A DNA stretch of 49,842 nucleotides from Anaerolineae bacterium (lineage in GTDB: Bacteria > Chloroflexota > Anaerolineae > Aggregatilineales > Phototrophicaceae), in the NCBI GenBank assembly GCA_013360465.1, contig JABWBO010000021.1:1-49842 (forward strand), in the 5' to 3' direction. The position numbers were made by a program, and so were the translations under genes. The notes under the pieces are model-generated. The model ran no database searches, was not told the origin of the DNA, and saw only the letters and a list, made by a program, of their open reading frames with translations. Of this stretch, positions 1 to 8,881 are shown in pieces; the stretch's first letter is position 1; each line of letters opens with the position of its first letter.

Positions 1-75
1 TGGCGCTTTACAACCATCGATGCGCGCAGCAAACTCGCTCGGCTCTATCCCAAGCTAATCTCGGATACTCTCTAA
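1..75 (+). CDS. Partial IS630-like transposase, C-terminal end
   Basis: The first frame is open from the window edge to a TAA at 73-75 and gives 24 residues containing WRFTTIDARSKLARLYPKL. From memory, this resembles the WxFTTxDARxKLKxLYP ending of IS630-family DDE transposases of cyanobacteria and Chloroflexota. The rest of the gene lies left of the window. No terminal inverted repeat can be defined because only one end of the element is present. The call rests on one short motif and should be treated as tentative. Confidence 0.45.
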   Translation, partial: WRFTTIDARSKLARLYPKLISDTL

Positions 76-305
76 ATGCTATCCGATCTGACCACTAGTG
101 GAGAAACGCCTTAGGGACAAACCGAAAGGTCTGTCCACGCTGGGCGTGCATAGGGCTTCGTCTCGGCAATGACGCTATTCTATTCCGACTCTCCCTAAGC
201 CTCCCTATCAGCGGTGGGCTGTCAGCCGGGTTTGCAGACTGGCAGCTCACCTGCTTGGATCAGGCGGCGCGATATCGCGTCCGACAAGTGACGCACGAGG
301 TCTAC
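76..305. other. Intergenic stretch without a recognisable gene
   Basis: These 230 bases lie between the transposase tail and the membrane protein gene. No coding frame resembles a known protein. They should contain the right end of the insertion element and the promoter of the cytochrome pair, but I cannot place either with confidence. Confidence 0.4.
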
Positions 306-872
306 ATGAGTGCTGACACCCCTATCCCCTCTGCTGCGATCTCCCGATCTCAAGGGCATGCTGCGCGATACCGACGACCGGCTAGATTTCTGACAGCCTC
401 TATCGTGCTGTTCGGAACCGCGTCGAGCAGTGGTTTGTACTATTACCTGGTCCCGCACGATCTGAACTGGAATGTCTCGCGCGTGATGCTGATATTACAC
501 ATCTTCAGCGGAACGCTGACCTTTCTGGCGCTCACCCCCTTTGTCGTATTCCATCAAAAGGATCAAGAGGGGCGCTCGTTGTTTCTGCTCATGCCCTGGC
601 TGACTTTCCGGCGTCGGAAGGATGAACACCCTCGAAAATATCGCCAGCGCCTGTTGGGTCATGCTCTGAATGGAAGTTTTCTCGCCCTGACTCTGAGCGG
701 CTTTTTTGTCGCCCTGCCCGGTATCTTGTGGTACGCCGGCGTTGTCTGGATGCCGGAATTCCTGGCATATCAGATCGCCAACAGCATTCATCTGGGATTT
801 ACGTTCATCGTTGTGGGGCTGCTGGCGCTCCATCTGCGAGCGCGCCGCAGCGCCAATGGGAGAAGTAGGTGA
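306..872 (+). CDS. Four-helix, His-rich membrane protein, possible b-type cytochrome subunit
   Basis: This is an integral membrane protein of 188 residues with four predicted helices: around FLTASIVLFGTASSSGLYYY, VMLILHIFSGTLTFLALTP, LNGSFLALTLSGFFVALPG and IHLGFTFIVVGLLALHL. Histidines sit in or at the ends of helices 2, 3 and 4 (LHIFSG, LLGHALNG, SIHLGF, LHLRAR), as expected of a haem b-binding cytochrome b561-type bundle. The ATG at 306 was chosen over an upstream TTG at 255 because GAGG lies just before it. Its stop overlaps the start of the pentaheme cytochrome gene (TGATG), so the two are probably co-translated and form one redox module passing electrons between the quinone pool and the periplasm. 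Haem binding is inferred from histidine placement only. A haem-free anchor is the main alternative. Confidence 0.5.
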   Translation: MSADTPIPSAAISRSQGHAARYRRPARFLTASIVLFGTASSSGLYYYLVPHDLNWNVSRVMLILHIFSGTLTFLALTPFVVFHQKDQEGRSLFLLMPWLTFRRRKDEHPRKYRQRLLGHALNGSFLALTLSGFFVALPGILWYAGVVWMPEFLAYQIANSIHLGFTFIVVGLLALHLRARRSANGRSR

Positions 873-2389
873 TGCCCCGCCTGATACGTCTCATGCTGTT
901 CAGTGGGTTGGCATGTCTCGCGCTCGCTGGCGTTTTGTTTCTGACTGTGCCCAGGAACGAGAGCGCTGGGCTGGCACTGGGCGAAGATGTCCCATTCTAC
1001 TCCCTGCCCTGGAACGATAATCCGTTTTATCCCGGCGAGATCACCACCGCTGACGGCTTGCTGGCAAACTGGGAGACCGTGCCCTCTTCTGAATTCTGCG
1101 CGCAGTGTCACTATGAGGAGTACGAACAGTGGTCCGTCTCTATCCACGCCGTCTCCGGTCCCGATATCCTCTACGAAACAGCGATCAGCGCGAATGAACA
1201 TGCACATGACAACCGCCAGGGGACCGAGAAAATCCGCTGGTGTGAAAGCTGTCATGAGCCGCTCTTCAACCTGATCGGCGAAGTAAACCCCCTGCCCGTC
1301 GTCGGACCCAATGATGCCGCCGCCGAAGGGACCAGCTGTATTGTTTGCCACACCGCTGTCGATTCCGAACCGCTGGCTGGCAATGGCGCGCTGACACTGG
1401 CGATCAATACCATCAACGACTACGAGCCGGCATTGATACTGGCTGCGCCTGCCGAACACGCCAGGGCGATGCAGGCAAAGACCTATAACCCGTTGATGGG
1501 GCAGTCCGAATTCTGCGGAGCCTGCCATACTGAGATTCGCCTGCCCGCCATCAATGGCGACGAGCCGATGCATTTGCAGGATACCTTTGACGAGTGGCGG
1601 CGCAGTGAATACGCCGATAGGAACATCCAATGCCAGGACTGCCATATGAATGCCAACCCCGCCGAGTACATCGCTGCGCTCAGCCGGGGGGAACAGCCGG
1701 AACGCTCCATCTCACACCGGTTCGTCGGAATCAATTATCTGCTGACCGCTGCCGACCTGCCGGATAACCTGGTCGTCTTTCTGCGAGGTGGATATCCGCC
1801 TGGCGATATACCCGTCGATACATGGCGCGCATCGCTGCTCGAACAGCAGCGCCTCGTTACGGCGCTCCTGCAAGAGGCAGCCGAATTAACGCTGCAATCG
1901 TCGGGAAATGCTGCGCCTGGCGAAGCGCTTGCTTTCGATGTGACCATCACCAACAGCGGCGCCGGACATGATCTGCCGACGGGTCCGCGCGATCAACGCT
2001 ACATGTGGTTGGAAGTTCAGGTGACCGACGCCGATGGGGATGTGCTGTATCACAGCGGTTGGTTCAATGAGCAGACCGGAGAAGTGGACCCGGAAGCCGT
2101 CATGTATCTTAAGCTCCTGTATGACGAACACGGCGAGCGGATCACCGAGCATATCCTTTTCGATGTCGAACACCTCGAATACACACGCACTCCTATCCCG
2201 GCACGGAGCAGCGACACCATCCCCTACAGCCTCACTGTACCTGCTGATAGTCAGGGTTCGCTGAGGGTCGAAGTGCGGCTCTGGTACAAGCTGGCGTTGC
2301 AGGAATTGCTGACCTATCTGCTCAGGCTTGATCTTGTGGTGCCGCCGGTCCTGATGGCGGAGACCATCCTTGAGATCCCGCTGCAATGA
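872..2389 (+). CDS. Pentaheme c-type cytochrome (cytochrome c554-like)
   Basis: This 505-residue protein has an N-terminal hydrophobic signal or anchor (LIRLMLFSGLACLALAGVLF) and five CxxCH haem-attachment motifs: CAQCH, CESCH, CIVCH, CGACH and CQDCH. They lie in the first half, an arrangement seen in cytochrome c554 and hydroxylamine-oxidoreductase-like proteins. The C-terminal half looks like a beta-sandwich and carries GHDLPTG, a motif often found at the end of such multihaem proteins. The ATG at 872 overlaps the stop of the membrane protein gene and follows a GGGAGAAG ribosome site. It probably acts outside the membrane with that partner. The electron donor or acceptor cannot be read from the sequence. 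Its end overlaps the convergent GH115 gene by 68 bases. It has no obvious link to the sugar genes. Confidence 0.8.
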   Translation: MPRLIRLMLFSGLACLALAGVLFLTVPRNESAGLALGEDVPFYSLPWNDNPFYPGEITTADGLLANWETVPSSEFCAQCHYEEYEQWSVSIHAVSGPDILYETAISANEHAHDNRQGTEKIRWCESCHEPLFNLIGEVNPLPVVGPNDAAAEGTSCIVCHTAVDSEPLAGNGALTLAINTINDYEPALILAAPAEHARAMQAKTYNPLMGQSEFCGACHTEIRLPAINGDEPMHLQDTFDEWRRSEYADRNIQCQDCHMNANPAEYIAALSRGEQPERSISHRFVGINYLLTAADLPDNLVVFLRGGYPPGDIPVDTWRASLLEQQRLVTALLQEAAELTLQSSGNAAPGEALAFDVTITNSGAGHDLPTGPRDQRYMWLEVQVTDADGDVLYHSGWFNEQTGEVDPEAVMYLKLLYDEHGERITEHILFDVEHLEYTRTPIPARSSDTIPYSLTVPADSQGSLRVEVRLWYKLALQELLTYLLRLDLVVPPVLMAETILEIPLQ

Positions 2390-4505
2390 CGGGAGGCTGG
2401 TGTGCCGGCTGCGATAGAAGCTCAACGGTTATCTTGCGAGGGTCCTGATCATCTTTCAGCAGCACTGCGGCGAGGGCGTCGTAATCGGCGACAGCCTGGA
2501 TGATGGTGTGAATCCCTGAACGCCCATCGAACCCCAGCGCTTCACGAATCCAGGCGGGGAAGCCATCTTTCAGGGCGACATCGGCTTGAATCTTACAGAC
2601 TCCCTGCAGGGTTTCCAGACGCCGAATCGTCTCGCGCGTGCCGGTGAGCCAGTCGCCTCGAAAGAAATGCTTCCATTTGTCGTGTTCGGTCGCCGCCAGG
2701 GCGTGCCAGGCGCGCTTCATCAGCCATTTGCTCCGGCTTACCCAGCAGAAAGCCGACTTGTAGTCGCCTCCGAGATAGGCGATCAGCCCCTTCAAGCCGG
2801 CGACGAACCCCTGGTACGAGTATGCCATGTAGTCGATCTGCATCCCGATAGAGTCGGTGAAATACCGCGCAGGGTATCCCTCAAGCCTGGCGAACAAAGC
2901 CGCCGCATCGGTTTGCAGCGCGCCCCAGACGGGCAGCGTGGCTTCCGCGCGTTCCAGCAGCCATTGAAAACAGTCGAGATTGCCGGCGACTGGGTCAGCG
3001 ATATAGTGAAACGAATGGTCCCAGTCCAGCACGTTTTCGCCGGCGATAATCGCATTGATCGCATTCCGCAGCCCGTGATGACAGACCTGCTCCCCTGCCA
3101 GATCATCCACGTAGGGACCATAGCGGAACGGCGCACGGTGATACCGCGCGATCAGATCGGCGGCTTCCGCTTCGAAACCGGGAAAATAGGTGTGAGTCCA
3201 GGCGGCGTAGTGCGCCTCGACCGGCTGATCCGTGTCTGAGAAATGCTCGCCTGGAAAGCGCGTGAGCTTACGGATCAGATCGATATTGAACACGTGCGGG
3301 CGGATGTTGCTGACATTCAGCATGAGGAACTGGATGCTGCCGGACGCGAACAACTGCCGGAACTGATCGCCGATCAGCTCCGGCGAGACAATCGGCGTCA
3401 GCTTGCTGGACAGTTGAAGGTCGTGAAAGCTCACGTGATAGTACACCCCGCTCAGCCTGCCCCGGTCGACCGGCAGCGGAAGCGAGGGGATATGCGGATC
3501 GGTCCCCCATTCGCGCCGGGCGCGCATGGCTCCAAAACCGTTGTCCGACCACACCCGGATGATATCGTCGTCCAGTTCGAGAAAGCCCTCCCGATACAGT
3601 TGTGCGCTCTCCGAATAGACATTGTGCATGAAATAGTGGGGACCGGCGGCGTGTTCCATCACCAGCTTCTTTTGAAGCCGGATGATGTCCGAGATGACCC
3701 TGCCGATCGCCTGGGGCGCGCTGTAGCGGAGATCGCTCTTGAAGAAAGGGATGTCGCCCTGTCCTCTGAAACCCAGCGCCCAGATCACTTTACGCCCCGT
3801 CTGAAGCTGGACCGCCTCGCGGTAAAGGGCGGTGAACCGCTCCATCTCTTCTGGGATACGCGGTTCGATTCCGGGATAGGCGTCGCTGAAAAGGCGCGCC
3901 CCCAATGGCTCGGCGTGATGCTGGGTGAGCCAGAGTCCCATATCCGCCGCCAGGCTGAGCTGCGGCGCATCCGCGCTGGAACCGGTGCCGGGGATGACCA
4001 GGTTGAAGCCAGCACGGAGCATCGTTTCGAAGATCTGCTGCCAGGTCGCCGGCGAGATGATCATGTCATCGTGCCAAGCCATCAGGCAGTCTTCGTCGTT
4101 GATGAACCATCCTCTAAAGCGAACTTCAGGCTCCGGCGAGACGTACTCCATCAGCGGCACGTCGATCTCGTCTCGCGGCTGATAAGGATGGTCCGTCCAG
4201 AACTGGAACGGATCGACGCACAGCCAGCGTTCGCAAAAGGCGTAGATGCCGAAGACCGCCCCCAGATCGTCACTGCCTTCGATAGTGATGCACTGGCTGT
4301 CGTCGTCACAGCGAATCGTGAAGGCTTCTGCGCGGTTCCCCGGCGTGATCGCAATTCTGATCTGATCAGGCGACGGCGCAGTCGCCAGGACCGGCTGATG
4401 ACCGAAAACACCGGCGAGGTCCCTGCTTAATCCCTGCAAGGCATAGGTCACGGCGGTGGGTGCGATTCCCGCGAAGAAAAGCGTCGTCTTGTTCGTCAGC
4501 TTCAT
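2322..4505 (-). CDS. GH115-like alpha-glucuronidase
   Basis: The 727-residue product resembles glycoside hydrolase family 115, which removes (4-O-methyl)glucuronate side groups from xylan. Recognisable blocks in order are an N-terminal alpha/beta region, RGWFINDEDCLMAWHDD, GFNLVIPGT, ALGFRGQGDIPFF, IRVWSDNGFGAMR and GVYYHVSFHD. They match the family pattern of FINDE, RGxGD, DDNxGxxR and YYHxS. There is no signal peptide, so it should act in the cytoplasm. Characterised members are often longer, so the C-terminal accessory domain may be reduced or missing. It follows aguA on the minus strand after 131 bases and is probably co-transcribed with it. Its last 68 bases overlap the convergent cytochrome gene. 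Family assignment is fairly sure, but the substrate is inferred. Confidence 0.72.
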   Translation of the reverse strand: MKLTNKTTLFFAGIAPTAVTYALQGLSRDLAGVFGHQPVLATAPSPDQIRIAITPGNRAEAFTIRCDDDSQCITIEGSDDLGAVFGIYAFCERWLCVDPFQFWTDHPYQPRDEIDVPLMEYVSPEPEVRFRGWFINDEDCLMAWHDDMIISPATWQQIFETMLRAGFNLVIPGTGSSADAPQLSLAADMGLWLTQHHAEPLGARLFSDAYPGIEPRIPEEMERFTALYREAVQLQTGRKVIWALGFRGQGDIPFFKSDLRYSAPQAIGRVISDIIRLQKKLVMEHAAGPHYFMHNVYSESAQLYREGFLELDDDIIRVWSDNGFGAMRARREWGTDPHIPSLPLPVDRGRLSGVYYHVSFHDLQLSSKLTPIVSPELIGDQFRQLFASGSIQFLMLNVSNIRPHVFNIDLIRKLTRFPGEHFSDTDQPVEAHYAAWTHTYFPGFEAEAADLIARYHRAPFRYGPYVDDLAGEQVCHHGLRNAINAIIAGENVLDWDHSFHYIADPVAGNLDCFQWLLERAEATLPVWGALQTDAAALFARLEGYPARYFTDSIGMQIDYMAYSYQGFVAGLKGLIAYLGGDYKSAFCWVSRSKWLMKRAWHALAATEHDKWKHFFRGDWLTGTRETIRRLETLQGVCKIQADVALKDGFPAWIREALGFDGRSGIHTIIQAVADYDALAAVLLKDDQDPRKITVELLSQPAHQPPVIAAGSQGWSPPSGPAAPQDQA

Positions 4506-4520
4506 GATGTGGTCCGTTCT

Positions 4521-4582
4521 ACCCGTGTCCTACGCGCCCGTCCGCCGGGCAGCGCCCCCACGCGCCGGGCGAACACATGGGT
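4521..4582 (-). promoter_or_regulatory. Imperfect hairpin between aguA and the GH115 gene
   Basis: Three paired blocks fold this spacer: ACCC (4521-4524) with GGGT (4579-4582), GTGT (4525-4528) with ACAC (4573-4576), and CGCCCG (4535-4540) with CGGGCG (4566-4571). There is no T-tract. It may act as an mRNA processing or stability element, or as a weak terminator that lowers expression of the downstream gene. Confidence 0.4.
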
Positions 4583-4636
4583 TCGCCGCTGCGGATGACG
4601 CCGTCTCTGTTGCGGTTCTCGATCAGCAGCGGCGCG

Positions 4637-6760
4637 CTATCCAAAACGCCGCTCGCGAATGCCCGGCACGTAGTAGTGCCGAATGCCGCGATAATACTCC
4701 AGCGTGTGTTCAGGCTGCTCGTACGCCGCTGGGATCGGCTTCCCGCTGAAACTTTGAAAATACAGCAGGCAGGCATCGCGCCACCAGCGCGCCTCGCGCT
4801 CCTGCACCCGCAGCAGCGCCCGCACCTGTTCGAACCGCGCTAAATCAATCGGGTCAGCCAGCGAATCCCAGTCCGTCTGCATCTGCCGCACCCGTTCTAC
4901 ACCCCGGTTGTACATGAAACACAGTTCATCCCACAGCGTGCGTCCCGATTTCATCCGGCGATCCCACCGCACGTGGTGAAACCAGAGCAGCAGGTTTTCA
5001 GGACACGTCTCGACGTTCTCCAGCAGTTCGCGGTAGGGCGAATGATACAGGCTGACGGCGCTGCTGCCGGTTCGGGTGCGGTCGAAGCCGATACCTTCGC
5101 TGTCCGCCTGGTGATAATACACGGATGACCAGTCGGCGCGACCGACTCGTGCGGCATCCACCCAGGGACCAGGACCATAGTGGTGATCCGCTTCGAAGAG
5201 GTGGTGCAAACCGAGGGGCATCATGTATTCGACGACAGCTTCGCGTGACTGCATCATGATGTCGAGGGCTTTTTCCAGAAAGGCGGGCTGGTTGCTGAAG
5301 GTCATCCGCAGCCATTCGTCGGCGATCTGTTCGGCAGAAAGCGTGTGATCCCACGCCAACCGCCCGAAGGCATACCAGTTGGCGGCGGCAAAGGGATGTC
5401 CACACCAGTTACGATCAGTGCCGATATTGCTCACCCCCGCCATCCCTGAGAGCCTGTGTCCGTCGAGGCTGCCATCGACGATTCGGGCGACGGTTGAGCC
5501 TTCCCCCTGGCAGTACGTATCCGCGTCCAGGACTTCCTTGAACAGCGGCGCAAGGTATGCCAGATGTGTGGCGCAGCCTAGGTATTCCTGAGTGATCTGA
5601 AATTCCATCGTCAGCACGGTCTTTGGCATCGCGCCGAACAGCGAGTGAAATGGCTCGCGCGGCTGATAGTCGAGCGGACCATTCTTCACCTGAAGCAGGA
5701 CATTGCTGCGAAACTGCCCATCGAGGGGGGCAAGCTGCGAATTCGCCTGCATCACGCGGTCCTGCGGCACGTTGGGATCGTAGACAAACGCCCGCCAGTG
5801 GACGAGACCGCCGTGCGCCGCCAGGGCATCCGCCAGCATGTTGGCGCCATCGGCATGGCTGCGTCCGTAGTCATGGGGTCCCGGCTCGCCTTCGGAATTG
5901 GCTTTAACCACGAAACCGCCGAAGTCTGGCAGGATCGTGTAGATCTCATCAACTTTCCGACGCCACCACGCCGCAACCTGCGGGTTGAGCGGGTCCGCCG
6001 TCGTCAGTCCGCCCAGAGTCATCGGGGCGTTGAAGCGCGCAGTCAGGAATATGCGAATACCGTAGGGGCGAAACACGTCGGCAATCGCCGCCAGCTTGTG
6101 GAGATAGGTCTCTTGGAGGATCAGCGCGCTGGCGTTGACGTTTGTCAGCGAGGCGGCGTTGATGCCCAGCGAGGCATTCGCCCGTGCGTAGTCGCGGCAG
6201 CGCGGATCGACGTAGTGCGGCAGCTTGTGCCAGTCCCAGAGCGAGAAACCGGCGTAGCCGCGTTCGATGGTGCGGTCAATATTGTCCCAATGGTTGAGCA
6301 TTCGCAGGCGGGTTCGCGGTGCGGCTGTCACGTTGAGTGAATCGAGAGGCTGATGTGTCTGCAAAAGGCGCAGCAGATGGAATACGCCGTACAGGACGCC
6401 GATGTCGCGCCGCGCCAGAAGGACAGCGCCCTGCTCATCAGTTTTCAACAGGAGGAACCCCTCGTCGTCGAGGTCAGCATCCGCCGCCAGCGCAGCGAAT
6501 GCCGGCGGCGACTGGTCCAGCCGTCCACAGAACAGCGCCCCCGGTCCCGCCTCACCGCCAAGCGACGCCGCCTGTCCGAGCAGCTGGGGCAGCGCCAGCA
6601 TCAGTTCATCGCGCGCTGCTTCCAGGGTCGCAGAATCGACCCTCATGACGAGGCGCTGCAAAGCAGAACGATAGTCGGTGAGCAGTATTGGATCATCCAT
6701 GAGACGGTAACGCAGCCAAAGTTCATAACCATCTTCACTGCTGAGGGTTTGGAGCGGCAT
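4637..6760 (-). CDS. aguA: GH67 alpha-glucuronidase
   Basis: This 707-residue enzyme belongs to glycoside hydrolase family 67, which releases 4-O-methylglucuronate from the non-reducing end of xylo-oligosaccharides. An N-terminal alpha/beta domain (about 1-145) precedes the (beta/alpha)8 barrel, which opens with RLRMLNHWDNIDRTIERGYAG. The catalytic residues are visible: general acid E290 in VKANSEGEPGP, and D364 (NGPLDYQPREP) and E392 (FQITQEYLG), matching the D364/E392 pair known from the Geobacillus enzyme. The all-helical C-terminal domain is present and the length is normal. There is no signal peptide, in keeping with the intracellular role of the family. It is divergent from the PL22 gene at 6879 and heads a two-gene unit with GH115. 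The ATG at 6760 is the only start that keeps the N-terminal domain. Confidence 0.93.
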   Translation of the reverse strand: MPLQTLSSEDGYELWLRYRLMDDPILLTDYRSALQRLVMRVDSATLEAARDELMLALPQLLGQAASLGGEAGPGALFCGRLDQSPPAFAALAADADLDDEGFLLLKTDEQGAVLLARRDIGVLYGVFHLLRLLQTHQPLDSLNVTAAPRTRLRMLNHWDNIDRTIERGYAGFSLWDWHKLPHYVDPRCRDYARANASLGINAASLTNVNASALILQETYLHKLAAIADVFRPYGIRIFLTARFNAPMTLGGLTTADPLNPQVAAWWRRKVDEIYTILPDFGGFVVKANSEGEPGPHDYGRSHADGANMLADALAAHGGLVHWRAFVYDPNVPQDRVMQANSQLAPLDGQFRSNVLLQVKNGPLDYQPREPFHSLFGAMPKTVLTMEFQITQEYLGCATHLAYLAPLFKEVLDADTYCQGEGSTVARIVDGSLDGHRLSGMAGVSNIGTDRNWCGHPFAAANWYAFGRLAWDHTLSAEQIADEWLRMTFSNQPAFLEKALDIMMQSREAVVEYMMPLGLHHLFEADHHYGPGPWVDAARVGRADWSSVYYHQADSEGIGFDRTRTGSSAVSLYHSPYRELLENVETCPENLLLWFHHVRWDRRMKSGRTLWDELCFMYNRGVERVRQMQTDWDSLADPIDLARFEQVRALLRVQEREARWWRDACLLYFQSFSGKPIPAAYEQPEHTLEYYRGIRHYYVPGIRERRFG

Positions 6761-6823
6761 AGCTGACTCCGCGAGGTGACAATCGGCAAAGGCTGTAATT
6801 CGTTTTCGTCAGAGAAGCGACAT

Positions 6824-6837
6824 TAGGATAGATTATA
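6824..6837 (-). promoter_or_regulatory. Possible aguA promoter -10 with a GntR half-site
   Basis: On the minus strand the spacer shared by aguA and the divergent PL22 gene reads TATAAT (6837-6832), then C, then TATCCTA (6830-6824). TATAAT is a perfect -10 box, but no good -35 sits at the right distance. TATCCTA is exactly half of the palindrome at 8759-8772, so the same regulator may touch this site. Weak evidence, because only a half-site is present. Confidence 0.3.
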
Positions 6838-6878
6838 GTCAGCAGACTCTGAATTCCGCACATCCCAGAGAGGTTCAT

Positions 6879-8069
6879 ATGGCTAAAGGTCAGACCTATC
6901 ACGATCCGCAGTTCGCCTATATTGACGCCTACAGCGGTCGTGAGGTGATCCAACTGACGGATTTTCTCGGTCATTCCAATCACCCGTATTTCACCGATCC
7001 CTGCTGGATCAACGCCCGATCGTTCTTCTTCATGTCCGACCGCGAGAACCAGAGCAATCTTTTCCGCTATGACCTGGACAGCGGGTTGATCACCCAACTG
7101 ACCGACTTCACTACGCGGGGCAGGTCTTATGGGTGCTGGAGCGTCCCCAATCAGCGGGTGTACTACTGGCGTGACGCGAAGATCATGGAACTCGACCCGG
7201 AGACCTTCGAGGAGCGCGAAATCTACCGCGCGCCGGAAGGGATGGAACCTGAATCGCGCGCCAACCCGACCGCCGACGGCAGGTACGTGATCAGCCGCCT
7301 GCAAGAAGCCGTCCCGCAGGACAGACCCTCGGTCGCCTATGCCTACTCCCGCTTTCATGAGCTGTTCCATCGCAAGCCGCTGACCCAGATCATCCGGGTT
7401 GAGGTCGCCACCGGCAGGATGGATATTCTGCACGAAGATAAGTGCTATATCACCCACATCAACACCTCGCCCGCGCTGCCCGACATCATGACCTTCTGCC
7501 ATGAAGGTCCCTGGCATCTGGTCGAACAGCGCATCTGGGGGCTGAACATCCAGACCGGAGAGACCTGGAAGATTCGCCCGCAGGATGACGGGCTGGATTT
7601 CGCCGTCGGTCATGAATACTGGTTTGCCGACGGCAGGCGAATCGGCTATCACGGCTTCCCGCGCGATCAGAAGGGGGAACACGTCTTCGGACATCTGAAC
7701 TGGGACAACAGCGGTCATACCGAAGTCCGCTTTCCCTACCGTTCCACCCATTTTTGCAGTCTTGACGAAACCCTCATCGCCGGTGACGGTTCTCCGGCGG
7801 CAGTCTTCTCCCATCAGGGGGTCGCACAGCCGTTCATCCAGCTCTTCAAGTGGGATGGCGAAGCCTATACCGGTCCGCGCATCCTGGCTTACCATCGCAG
7901 CACCTTCAACGATCAGCATGCCCACCCTCACCCCCGCTTCAGTCCGGACGGCAGATACGTCCTGTATTCGTCTGACCTGACCGGATATGCCAATATGTAT
8001 CTGGTGGAAGTGGGCGCTTTCGATGAACTGCCGGTCCTTAACGACTCGGTTCGTCCGCAGCATACCTGA
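6879..8069 (+). CDS. Oligogalacturonate-lyase-like protein (PL22), copy 1
   Basis: This 396-residue protein is a seven-bladed propeller of the oligogalacturonate lyase family (PL22). Members cut short (unsaturated) galacturonides by Mn-dependent beta-elimination to 4-deoxy-5-keto-uronate products. Residues that appear equivalent to those of the Yersinia enzyme are R218 (EQRIW), H245 (GHEYW), H291 (THFCS) and the metal triad Q346, H349 and H351 in DQHAHPHPRFS. WD40-like blade motifs (SPDGRYVLYSS) recur. There is no signal peptide. The start follows AGAGAGG with good spacing. It opens the plus-strand unit that continues with importer system 1 and is divergent from aguA. It differs clearly from the second copy at 26478, so substrate preference may differ, for example glucuronate-containing oligomers. 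Confidence 0.8.
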   Translation: MAKGQTYHDPQFAYIDAYSGREVIQLTDFLGHSNHPYFTDPCWINARSFFFMSDRENQSNLFRYDLDSGLITQLTDFTTRGRSYGCWSVPNQRVYYWRDAKIMELDPETFEEREIYRAPEGMEPESRANPTADGRYVISRLQEAVPQDRPSVAYAYSRFHELFHRKPLTQIIRVEVATGRMDILHEDKCYITHINTSPALPDIMTFCHEGPWHLVEQRIWGLNIQTGETWKIRPQDDGLDFAVGHEYWFADGRRIGYHGFPRDQKGEHVFGHLNWDNSGHTEVRFPYRSTHFCSLDETLIAGDGSPAAVFSHQGVAQPFIQLFKWDGEAYTGPRILAYHRSTFNDQHAHPHPRFSPDGRYVLYSSDLTGYANMYLVEVGAFDELPVLNDSVRPQHT

Positions 8070-8108
8070 GGCGCGTCACCTATTCATCTATCATAAAGAA
8101 TGTGACCT

Positions 8109-8618
8109 ATGAGCAGCGATGCAGGAACTTCAAAGCCCGTTTTCAAGGGTCTGGCATGGTGTCATGAGCAGTATTTCTCGTTTTTCGTGCCGATTGACTG
8201 GCAGTGCATCGACCGTCCTGATGGAAAACAGGGGGTCATTTATCTGCCGGATGGGCGGGATGAACACACCTATTTGGCGGTTCAGGTCGATGACCTCGGC
8301 ACTCAGGTGACTTCAGAGGACATGCCCGATTTAGTGGCAGGGCTGTTGGAGGGTATTGGGCAAAGAACAGAGAGTCTGGTCGATTCGCACACCAGTGCTG
8401 CAACCGGATCGCTGGTCCAGATGGAGGCGAAGTACACATTTCTGGAAGGCAGCGAGCGGCGCAGGCGGTGGGTGCGAGTGCTGTATCACGAAACCCGGCA
8501 GATCACCTTCCTCGCCCAGGGCAGCGCGGAACAGATTTATCGCTACTGGCTGCCCATGTTCAACGAAGCGATGATGACGCTGAAGGTCCACAGCACGAAA
8601 CCCACAGTGCCCGGTTAG
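8109..8618 (+). CDS. Conserved hypothetical protein, possible PsbP/Mog1-like fold
   Basis: I do not recognise this 169-residue protein. It is soluble and lacks a signal peptide. The pattern FSFFVPIDW, then TYLAVQVDDLG, TYTFLEG-like, ITFLAQG and finally a helix before MMTLKV is reminiscent of the small PsbP/Mog1-type beta-alpha-beta fold found in many uncharacterised bacterial proteins. It sits 39 bases after the PL22 gene and is followed by a strong hairpin and a new promoter, so it probably ends the first transcript. No function can be assigned. Confidence 0.55.
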   Translation: MSSDAGTSKPVFKGLAWCHEQYFSFFVPIDWQCIDRPDGKQGVIYLPDGRDEHTYLAVQVDDLGTQVTSEDMPDLVAGLLEGIGQRTESLVDSHTSAATGSLVQMEAKYTFLEGSERRRRWVRVLYHETRQITFLAQGSAEQIYRYWLPMFNEAMMTLKVHSTKPTVPG

Positions 8619-8630
8619 GCGGAGCAGACG

Positions 8631-8676
8631 CCTGCTGTCGGCTCCTGTGTGCAGCGCTGAAGCCGCCGACAGCAGG
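8631..8676 (+). terminator. Terminator-like hairpin
   Basis: A perfect 12-bp stem, CCTGCTGTCGGC at 8631-8642 with its complement at 8665-8676, follows the small hypothetical gene by 13 bases. The loop is 22 bases. There is no T-tract, so termination would have to be Rho-assisted or partial. It separates the PL22 unit from the importer promoter. Confidence 0.5.
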
Positions 8677-8722
8677 TCTGTCAGCCAGAGCAGATCAGGA
8701 AGATTCCAGATTCTGGATACGG

Positions 8723-8772
8723 TTGCAGAAATCGTTTGTGCCGACTATAGTATACATGTATCCTATAGGATA
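8723..8772 (+). promoter_or_regulatory. Promoter and palindromic operator of importer system 1
   Basis: TTGCAG (8723-8728), a 17-base spacer and TATAGT (8746-8751) form a plausible sigma-70 promoter. Overlapping the expected start site are two perfect palindromes: ATACATGTAT (8752-8761) and TATCCTATAGGATA (8759-8772). The core TCCTATA/TATAGGA also occurs upstream of the gntR gene, so the GntR regulator is the likely ligand and would block initiation. The local A+T richness stands out from the surrounding DNA. Confidence 0.6.
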
Positions 8773-8881
8773 TTTTCTATAGCTCTTCACCCAGATTATC
8801 TATCGATCTACAACCAGGAGGAAGGCATCAGCAAAGGGCAAATCCAAGCTTGGCTATCGTCAGCTTCTAAAGGAGATTGTT

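Noticed and set aside
8631-8676. Intrinsic terminator with T-tract
   Set aside because: The stem is perfect, but the following bases are TCTGTCAGCC, not a T-run. Described only as terminator-like.
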